Of a stretch of 32,441 bases of DNA, positions 23,248 through 31,400 are shown one piece after another. Source of the stretch: an uncultured Collinsella sp. (lineage in GTDB: Bacteria; Actinomycetota; Coriobacteriia; Coriobacteriales; Coriobacteriaceae); assembly GCA_902464485.1 (NCBI GenBank), contig CABQJJ010000012.1, positions 1-32,441 of the forward strand, read 5' to 3'. Position 1 is the stretch's first letter, and every line of letters starts with the position of its first letter. Below the pieces are notes generated by a model. It did no database searches and was not told the DNA's origin. It worked only from the letters and a program-made list of their open reading frames with translations. The translations under genes were made by a program, and so were the position numbers.

Positions 23248-26200
23248 ATGGCAAATAGCAGGAGGCCGTCTCCGATGCATCGCGCGCGTCGTGCATTTAA
23301 GCGCACGCTTGCGTTTGCTTTGGCGATTGCGCTGATTGCGCCGAATCCTGGAATTGCTTGGGCGGTTGCTGGCAGCGGTGCCAGCGCTCACAAAGCAACG
23401 GATGAGGCGACGAGCGCGCTAAAGCTGTGGTATCGAGAGTCGGCTAGCGCACACGGCGGCAACGCCAATGACATCTGGCAAAAACGTACGCTGCCCATCG
23501 GTAACGGCGACATGGGCGCCAACGTGTACGGCGAGGTTGCTACCGAGCACCTTACCTTTAACGAGAAGACCCTCTGGACGGGTGGTCCGAGCTCTTCTCG
23601 CCCTAACTATCAGGGTGGCAACCTTGAGAACAAGGGCAATAACGGCCAGACGCTCAAGGACATCCAAAAGCTCTTTGCCGAGGGCAAGAGCAGCCAGGCT
23701 GCCAATCTGTGCAATCAGCTCACGGGAACAAAGGATGGTTACGGTTCGTATCAGCCTTGGGGAGACATTTACCTCAAGGTCAACGGTTTCTCTGATTCTG
23801 ACGTGACCGAGTACGAGCGTTCGCTCGACATCGAGAACGGTCTTGCTAACGTTTCCTTTAAGCAGGGCGATACGACCTATAATCGTGAGTTCATTGCCAG
23901 CAACCCTGACAACGTGATCGCCGGTCAGCTTACCTCTGAGGGCGACCCGATGAACGTCGAGATCACGTTCCCCTCCAAGCAGGGTGGCAAGACCGTCGCT
24001 TCGGGCAATCAGCTCACGCTCGCGGGCGCTGTCTCCGACAACCAGCTTAAGTACGATTCCGTCCTGAAGGTTAACGCCGAGGGCGGCACCGTTACGGCTT
24101 CTGGTGATAAGCTCGTCGTTTCGGGCGCAAGCAGGATCTCATTCTTCCTTGCTGCCGCTACCGATTACAAGGACGACTATCCGGCGTATCGCACGGGTGA
24201 ATCTGCTGAGCAGCTGCACGCACGCGTGCAGGCTGTGGCAGATGCCGCTGCCAACAAGGGCTATGATGCCGTTCGCGCCGATCACGTTGCCGACGTGAGT
24301 GCGCTTATGAGCCGCGTCAATCTGAGCCTGGGCGATGCCGCCGCTTCCGACAAGCCGACCGATAAGCTGCTCGAGGCCTACAACAACGGTACCGCCTCCG
24401 AGGCAGAGCGCCGTCTACTCGAGACCATGCTTTATCAGTACGGCCGTTATCTGACGATTGCGTCTTCGCGTGAGAACTCGCAGCTCCCCAGCAATCTGCA
24501 GGGCGTGTGGAACAACCTCATGGATCCGCCTTGGGCTTCCGACTATCACATGAATGTCAACCTTCAGATGAACTACTGGCCGGTGTACTCTGCGAACCTC
24601 GCGGAGTCGGCCAAGCCGCTCGTCTCCTATGTTGATGGTCTGCGTGAGCCTGGTCGTGTGACCGCCAAAATCTATGCCGGCATCGAAAGCGCCGAGGGCG
24701 AGGCCAACGGCTTTATGGCCCATACGCAGAATACGCCCTTTGGCTGGACCTGCCCGGGCTGGAGCTTCGACTGGGGCTGGTCGCCCGCGGCAGTGCCTTG
24801 GATTCTCCAGAACACCTATGACGCCTATCGCTACACGGGCGACGTAGAGTATCTGAAGAGCGATATTTACCCCGCGCTCCGCGAGGAGGCACAGCTGTAT
24901 GCCCAGCTGCTCGTCCGCGATAGCGACGGCAAGTATGTTACGTCGCCCACGTATTCGCCCGAGCACGGTCCGCGTACCGCCGGCAATACCTATGAGCAGG
25001 CGCTCATCTGGCAGCTGTTCCACGATGCTATCGAGGCTGGCAAGGTCGTAGGCGAGGACCCCGAGGTCCTGGCAGTGTGGCAGGAAAAATTTGATAACCT
25101 GCGCACTCCGATCGAGATCGGCTCCGACGGCCAGATCAAGGAGTGGTACACCGAGGAAGCCTTCAACAAGGACGCGAACGGCAATTCGCTGGGCGAGGGC
25201 TTCGGTCATCGTCACATGTCCCATATGCTCGGCCTGTTCCCGGGAACCTTGATTTCTGTGGATACTCCTGAGTGGTTTGCGGCCGCCCGTGTGTCTATGA
25301 ACCTCCGCACCGATGAGAGCACCGGTTGGGGCATGGGCCAGCGCATCAACACCTGGGCCCACCTGCGCGATGGTGATCGTGCCTACAAGCTGTTGGGCGA
25401 TCAGTTTAAGAATGGCATCTACCCCAACCTCTGGGACCTGCATCCGCTACCCGGTGGCAGCACCTTCCAGATCGATGGTAACTTTGGCGCCACGTCCGGT
25501 ATTTCCGAGATGCTGCTGCAGAGCAGTGGCGGCTATATTGACATGCTGCCCGCGCTTCCCTCCGCTTGGAGCAAGGGCTCGGTCGAGGGCCTCGTCGCGC
25601 GCGGTAACTTTGTCGTCTCCATGGACTGGGATGAGTCGCGCCTGACGTCGGCGACCATCGAGTCGCGCAATGGTGGCACGGCAACCGTCAATGTCCCCGG
25701 CTGCTCTTTGGGCGTCGTCACAGATGCTCAGGGCAATCCCGTTGACTACAAGGTTCTCTCCAACGATCGCATTTCGTTTGAGACCGAGCAGGGCGGCGTG
25801 TATACGCTCAGCATGATTCCTGCTACGACTAAGCTTGCCGCCCCCTCTGGCCTGCGCGCCGTCAAGGCTGCAAACAACGTGGCAGAGCTCTCCTGGAATG
25901 CCGTCGAGGCTCCCGAGGGCGCAGACGTTACCTATGCCGTTATGCGCAAGATTGGCGATGGCGATTGGGCGACGTGCGTCTCCGATCTTAAGGAAACGTC
26001 TTTCACCGATGGCGAGGCCTATGACTTCCTGGGTAAGGTCTCGTATCGTGTTCGCGCTGTTTCCAACGGCACCGCCGGTGAACTGAGTGCCGCCGCCGAT
26101 GTCCAGGACCTGCGCAATATGGCCGGCATGATTGACGACCAGGACTCCCGCGTTATCTATCAGGGCAATTGGGGCGACTGGAACAAGGATTCGGTCAACT

Positions 26201-28299
26201 ACGCCGGAACTATTAAGTTCATCGATGCACCCACGGGCTCCGAGACGGCTACGCTGACGTTTGCCGGTACGGGCATCGAGGTTGTTTCCTGCAAGAATAA
26301 CGATCGCGGTACGCTCGAGATTTCCATCGACGGCAAGGTCGTCGAAACGGTTGATACGTATGCCCCCTCGTCGCAGCGCCAGCAGACTGTGTTCTCCAAG
26401 GACGACCTTAAGCCGGGCGTTCATACCATTACCGTGCGCGCAACGGCGCAAAAGGGTACTGAGGCTGCCACGCGTGCCAAGGTGGAGCTTGACGCCTTCC
26501 GTGTCCTCGACAAGAACGCTGTTGCGGTGAATAAGATTACCGTTGCGTCTGCAAACGGCATGAACCTTCTGTCCAAGAGCGGTTCTACCCTTCAGATGGT
26601 TGCCAAGGTCGCCCCCGCCGACGCAACCGCCTCCGATGTGACGTGGTCGGTGCGCACCAAGAGCGGTGACGCTGCTGCGACTATCGATCAGAATGGTCTG
26701 CTGACCGTCAAGGGCGCCGGTGGCGTTGTCGAGGTCAAGGCCAGCGCAAAGGACAACTCCGGTGTTTCCGGTACGCGCGACATTACGCTTGCCGTTGCAG
26801 GCGAGACCACCAGCGTCGTCGAGGACTCCGTCGATAAGTCTCACCCGAACCCCGCTCTTACGTGGAATGGTTCGTGGAGCACGTGGGGCGGCGAGCCCGA
26901 CAAGCATCACGGCGGTTCCAAGACCGAGGCAAGCGCCGGTGCGAGCGTGAGTATCACGTTTAACGGCACGGGCATTAAGGCCTATGCGCACAAGCACTTT
27001 AGCTGCGGCGCCTTTGACGTTGAGCTCGATGGCGAGCAGCTCGATCGCGTTGCCCTGGGCGAGAACGGTGCCGATGCCGCCATGACCAAGATCTTCGAGA
27101 AGACGGGTCTTAAGAACGGCGAGCATACGCTCAAGCTTACCGCCGTTGCCCGTGACGGCAAGACCGGCGCAAATATCGACTACTTTGAGGTCGTAGCTCC
27201 AAACTCTGTTGCGGATAAGACCTCCCTGCAGAAAGCCATCGAGGATAATGCGGGCAAGATGGAGGATGCGTACACCGCAGCTTCCTGGAAGCCGTTCAAC
27301 GAGGCGTTCCAGGCCGCTCTCGATGTCATGAACAACGCTGACGCCACGGCAAAGCAGGTCGAGAAGGCTACGGATGATCTGACCTCTGCCGCCAGGGGAC
27401 TTAAGGCCGCCGAGCTGCCTCTCCCCGAGGTCTCCGCCGATGCGGAGCTGAGGTTTGCCGCTATTGATTCTCAGTCCGCTGTGGTCCTTTGGGATGCCGT
27501 TGAGGGCGCTGCCTCGTACCGCGTTACGTATACGGCGACTGGTCCGGCACGTGCCGCTGGTGCCCCGCAAGAAGTCACGGTCACCACTCCTTATGCGCAC
27601 CTCACCGGTCTTGATGCCGATACGGCATACGACGTGAGCGTTGTTGCACTCAACCGTGCTGGTGGCGCCTCTGCCAAGGCAATCGAGGATAGCTTCTCCA
27701 CGCTTCCGATTGCTTCCGAGCAGGGACCGAGCACGCCTGCCGATGTCCAGGTGAAAGCGACCGAGGAGGACGGCAAGGCTAAGCTGAGCTGGACCGCATC
27801 GACCGATCCCATGGGCGGCAAGCTGAACTATCGCGTGTATCTCAACGGCCGCGAGCTTACCGTGACGGATAAGACATCCGTTATGCTCGAGGGACTTGAG
27901 AAGAACGAGACGTATCACGTACGTATCGTTGCCCAGTCCACGAGCGGTCAGTCTTCTCTGCCCGCTGCCGCGCACTTTGCGTACAAGGGACCCGAGAAGC
28001 CGGTTGAGCCCAACCCCGAGCCCAAGCCTGACCCTGAGCCCGACCCTAAGCCCGACCCTAAGCCCGAGCCCAAGCCCGAGCCCAAGCCTGAGCCTACCCC
28101 CAACCCCGGTGGCAATACGGGCAACACGGGCACCAAGCCTGCTGGCAGCGGTACCGCCGCGGCCAAGCCCTCCGGTTCCTCCAAGAAGGACCTTCCCGCG
28201 GCCGGCGACGCCTCGATCATCGCCGCCGCACTCACCGGCGCCTCCGGTGTCGCCGCGCTGGCTGCCGCCCGCGCGATCGACCGCAAGCGTCGTCGCTAG
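23248..28299 (+). CDS. Cell-surface GH95 alpha-1,2-L-fucosidase, multimodular (AfcA-like)
   Basis: The 1683-aa enzyme is predicted to remove alpha-1,2-linked fucose (H antigen, 2'-fucosyllactose) by inversion. Signal peptide 1-39 (AWA|VA). GH95 N-domain from LWYRESA through LPIGNGDMGANVYGE (about 57-310), catalytic (alpha/alpha)6 barrel about 370-780. By motif match to B. bifidum AfcA, the general acid is Glu572 in YSPEHGP, the Asn pair is Asn436/Asn438 in MNVNLQMNYW, and the Asp is Asp743 in FQIDGNFG; all are present. Then FN3 (about 863-950), a galactose-binding-like module (955-1090), Big_2 (1093-1185), a second galactose-binding-like module (1190-1312), one FIVAR, two FN3, a Pro-rich spacer, and the anchor LPAAG (from Leu1649) with a helix and DRKRRR. 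ATG 23248 has AAGGAG 8 nt upstream; ATG 23275 is a weaker alternative. Own promoter likely, because a strong terminator precedes it. Confidence 0.94.
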   Translation: MANSRRPSPMHRARRAFKRTLAFALAIALIAPNPGIAWAVAGSGASAHKATDEATSALKLWYRESASAHGGNANDIWQKRTLPIGNGDMGANVYGEVATEHLTFNEKTLWTGGPSSSRPNYQGGNLENKGNNGQTLKDIQKLFAEGKSSQAANLCNQLTGTKDGYGSYQPWGDIYLKVNGFSDSDVTEYERSLDIENGLANVSFKQGDTTYNREFIASNPDNVIAGQLTSEGDPMNVEITFPSKQGGKTVASGNQLTLAGAVSDNQLKYDSVLKVNAEGGTVTASGDKLVVSGASRISFFLAAATDYKDDYPAYRTGESAEQLHARVQAVADAAANKGYDAVRADHVADVSALMSRVNLSLGDAAASDKPTDKLLEAYNNGTASEAERRLLETMLYQYGRYLTIASSRENSQLPSNLQGVWNNLMDPPWASDYHMNVNLQMNYWPVYSANLAESAKPLVSYVDGLREPGRVTAKIYAGIESAEGEANGFMAHTQNTPFGWTCPGWSFDWGWSPAAVPWILQNTYDAYRYTGDVEYLKSDIYPALREEAQLYAQLLVRDSDGKYVTSPTYSPEHGPRTAGNTYEQALIWQLFHDAIEAGKVVGEDPEVLAVWQEKFDNLRTPIEIGSDGQIKEWYTEEAFNKDANGNSLGEGFGHRHMSHMLGLFPGTLISVDTPEWFAAARVSMNLRTDESTGWGMGQRINTWAHLRDGDRAYKLLGDQFKNGIYPNLWDLHPLPGGSTFQIDGNFGATSGISEMLLQSSGGYIDMLPALPSAWSKGSVEGLVARGNFVVSMDWDESRLTSATIESRNGGTATVNVPGCSLGVVTDAQGNPVDYKVLSNDRISFETEQGGVYTLSMIPATTKLAAPSGLRAVKAANNVAELSWNAVEAPEGADVTYAVMRKIGDGDWATCVSDLKETSFTDGEAYDFLGKVSYRVRAVSNGTAGELSAAADVQDLRNMAGMIDDQDSRVIYQGNWGDWNKDSVNYAGTIKFIDAPTGSETATLTFAGTGIEVVSCKNNDRGTLEISIDGKVVETVDTYAPSSQRQQTVFSKDDLKPGVHTITVRATAQKGTEAATRAKVELDAFRVLDKNAVAVNKITVASANGMNLLSKSGSTLQMVAKVAPADATASDVTWSVRTKSGDAAATIDQNGLLTVKGAGGVVEVKASAKDNSGVSGTRDITLAVAGETTSVVEDSVDKSHPNPALTWNGSWSTWGGEPDKHHGGSKTEASAGASVSITFNGTGIKAYAHKHFSCGAFDVELDGEQLDRVALGENGADAAMTKIFEKTGLKNGEHTLKLTAVARDGKTGANIDYFEVVAPNSVADKTSLQKAIEDNAGKMEDAYTAASWKPFNEAFQAALDVMNNADATAKQVEKATDDLTSAARGLKAAELPLPEVSADAELRFAAIDSQSAVVLWDAVEGAASYRVTYTATGPARAAGAPQEVTVTTPYAHLTGLDADTAYDVSVVALNRAGGASAKAIEDSFSTLPIASEQGPSTPADVQVKATEEDGKAKLSWTASTDPMGGKLNYRVYLNGRELTVTDKTSVMLEGLEKNETYHVRIVAQSTSGQSSLPAAAHFAYKGPEKPVEPNPEPKPDPEPDPKPDPKPEPKPEPKPEPTPNPGGNTGNTGTKPAGSGTAAAKPSGSSKKDLPAAGDASIIAAALTGASGVAALAAARAIDRKRRR
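28010..28097 (+). repeat. Pro-rich PEPKPDP codon repeat in the GH95 gene
   Basis: CCC GAG/GAC CCC AAG/CCT units coding a Pro/Glu/Lys/Asp spacer before the sorting signal, closely similar to the tract at 16391-16495. Confidence 0.85.
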
Positions 28300-28303
28300 T
28301 AAC

Positions 28304-28340
28304 GCCTGCCGGGGCAGGCCTGCTTGTTGGCGGGCCTGCC
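28304..28340. terminator. Competing hairpins between the GH95 and GH29 genes
   Basis: GGCAGGCCTGC (28313-28323) pairs with GCGGGCCTGCC (28330-28340), eleven pairs with one T-G and a TTGTTG loop. The same left arm can instead pair upstream, GCCTGCC (28304-28310) with GGCAGGC (28313-28319), though with only a 2-nt loop. No U-tract follows. It may be a weak terminator or a processing/stability element. Confidence 0.55.
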
Positions 28341-28408
28341 TCTCAGGCTGTAAGAGCGGGCGCTACGGCGTTCGGCTCTAATAACTGATCATTCCGAAAG
28401 GGGATTGT

Positions 28409-31400
28409 ATGTTCAAACACGCCAAGTCATTGAGGAGGGTGGGAGCCCAGGCAATCTTGTCTGCTGCGCTGCTTTTTGCGGCGGCAGGCCCGCTTGCTGT
28501 GGCCCCGACGCCCGCGTTTGCCGCTGACGCGCCTCAGCAAAATGCCGTGAGGCCCAACAGCGCGCAGTATAAGTATCAGAAAGACGAACTTGCTGCGTTC
28601 TGTCATTTTGGCCCCAACACGTTTAATGAGATTGAGTGGGGCGAACACTACGGCAACAAGGCTCCGAGCGAGATCTTTACGCTCACGGAGGATTTTGACG
28701 CCGAGAATTACGTCAAGACCATCAAGGAAGCAGGCTTTACGAGGCTTGTCGTTACCGCTAAGCATCATGACGGCTTCTGCACCTGGCAGTCCGATCTGAC
28801 CGAGTACGACATGGGCGGCGTGACCCAGTACAAGGGCGGCAAGGGCGATATCCTCGCTGAGCTTTCGGCTGCCTGCACTAAATATGACCTGGATATGGGT
28901 CTGTACCTGTCTCCCTGGGATATCCACGATCCCTCGTACGGTTATTCCAATGGCGAGGCTCCCGGTATCGGTACCTCGACCGATCCCAAGGTCAACTACA
29001 ACTTCTACTACGATGGCCAGCTTAGGGAGATCCTGGGTAACTCCAAGTACGGCAACAACGGCAAGTTCGTTGAGGTCTGGATGGACGGCGCCAAGGGTTC
29101 CGGCGCTAACGCTCAGGTCTACGACTTCCAGCGTTGGTACAACACCATTCATGAGCTCGAGGGCGACGACTGCCAGATCTTCCAGGGCGGCGACTTTGCC
29201 GGTATCCGCTGGATCGGCAACGAGAACGGTCTTGCGCATGACACCACCTGGGGTCCGTGCAAGACAGATAAGAATGCCAAGGACGGCTTCAACACTAACC
29301 TGAGCGGTGGCTACAGTAAGGGCTTCCCCGATGGCGACAAGTGGCTCGTCCCCGAGGCCGACGCCCGCATCACCTCCGGTTGGTTCTGGGGCACGACCAA
29401 GAACACGCCCAAGACGCTTACCGATCTGGGCAATATGTACTTCCAGTCCGTCGGCCACGGCGCTCCGCTGCTGCTGAACGTGCCGCCCAACAACAAGGGT
29501 AAGCTCGACCCCGCTATCGCCGACCGTGTTCGCGAGTTTGGTCAGAACATCAAGGATTCGTTTAAGGACGACCTGACGCGCGCCAACAAGAGCGGTCGCG
29601 CTGCCGCTACGGCAGAGGCCAGCAGCACTTGGAACGACAACGAGGCTTATGGCGCATCCAAGGTTCTGGACGGCAAGGACGATACGTATTGGTGCGCCAA
29701 GAATGCCGCCAATCAGTCGCTCACCGTTAAACTGCCCAAGCCTACGACGTTCGATGTCGTCTCCATCGAGGAGGCCATCCAAAACGGCCAGCGCATCTCT
29801 GGCTTCACGGTGTCCTACCAGACTGAGGAGAACGGCGCCTGGACCGACTTTGGTCGCGGTGGCACGATTGGCGCCAAGCGTCTGGTTCGTGGTACCGCAG
29901 TGACTGCCACGGCTGTCAAAGTCACGTTCACGACCCATAATTTTGGCGATGAGAGCCTGAGCCTCCCGCAGATTTCCGAGATGGGCCTCTTCAAGGCATC
30001 CCGCGGTTTTGAGAAGCCGGCTCCGCTGCCCGAGGGCATGGTCGGTATCGATAACGCCGAGATGACCAAGACCGGCAAGTGGAACGATGAGAAGATCGAC
30101 GGCTGCTTTAAGGGCACGAGCATGTGGACCACGCAGTCGGGCGCTACGGCTTCGTTCAAGTTCACGGGTACCAAGTTTGCCATCGTGGGCACCAAGGACC
30201 CCAACCACGGCACGTTTACCGTCTCCATCGACGGCGGCGCAGCCCAGACAATCAACACGCACGATTCCGTTCGCACCGTCCCGGCGCTGCTCTTTGAGTC
30301 CGACACGCTTGAGGCTCGTGAGCACAACGTCGTGATTACGGCAACGGGTACCGTCGGTATCGACGCTGCCGCCTACCTGAATAACGGCAGCACCGGCATG
30401 TTCGATTTCACCGAGACCAACGTCACTATGGACGAGGACAGCACCCACGCCTTCACCATTCGTCGTACCGGCGGATCCAAGGGTTCTGTGACGCTGGTCG
30501 TCCAGCCTGAGCCCGGCTCTGCTATCCAGGACAACTTTGACACCACGCCGCAGGAGGTTACCTTCGCAGACGGTGAGAACGAGAAGCAGGTCAATATCAA
30601 GACCCGTCGTGTTGTGACCGGCTCTGCCGCCGACGGCGACAAGCAGTTCTCGGTTTCCCTTGCCGTTAAGACCGGCGAGGGCGCTGTCATTGGCTACCAC
30701 GGCGTGGCAGACGTCACCATTACCGATCTTGACGCTGCGTGCAACGCGCTCATCGCGCGCGCCGAGGCACTGGATACCTCTAACTTCAATGCCGATTCCG
30801 TTGCCAAGCTGACCGCTGCCATCGAGGCCGCCCACAACGCTGCCGACAACGGTAGTGTTTCGGGTGTCGAGGTGCGCAAGGCCATGAAGGCCCTGCAGTC
30901 CGCCATGGACAACCTGTCGTTTGCCTTCCCGGCTACGCAGGGCGAGACCGTGACCATTGAGGCCGAGCACGGCACCATGCATGATGACCATTCCAATGAT
31001 GCTGGTTGGCCTATGGCCATTATCGATTTTGCGGGCGCAAGCGGCGGCAAGATCGTGAACGCCATCACCAATGGCGACTCCATCTCGTATCGCGTGAGCG
31101 TTAAGCGTGCTGGCACCTACAGCGTGACGCTTACGTACTCTTCGGGTGCTGCGTCCAACGCGATTAAGCTTTCCGATGACAACGGTGTGTTCGAGGCCAT
31201 CGATTCTGTTTCCGCTGGTCATACGGTGCCGAGTGAGCTCAAGACCGTGACCTTCGACCTTGTTGCCAAGAAGGCCGGAACGACCACGCTGACGGTTGGC
31301 ACCCCCGGCACCGCCGACGCGCCGCGTCTCGACAAGTTCGACATCACGCTCAAGGAGGCTGCTGTCGATAAGACCGACCTGCAGAAGGCCGTCGATAAGG

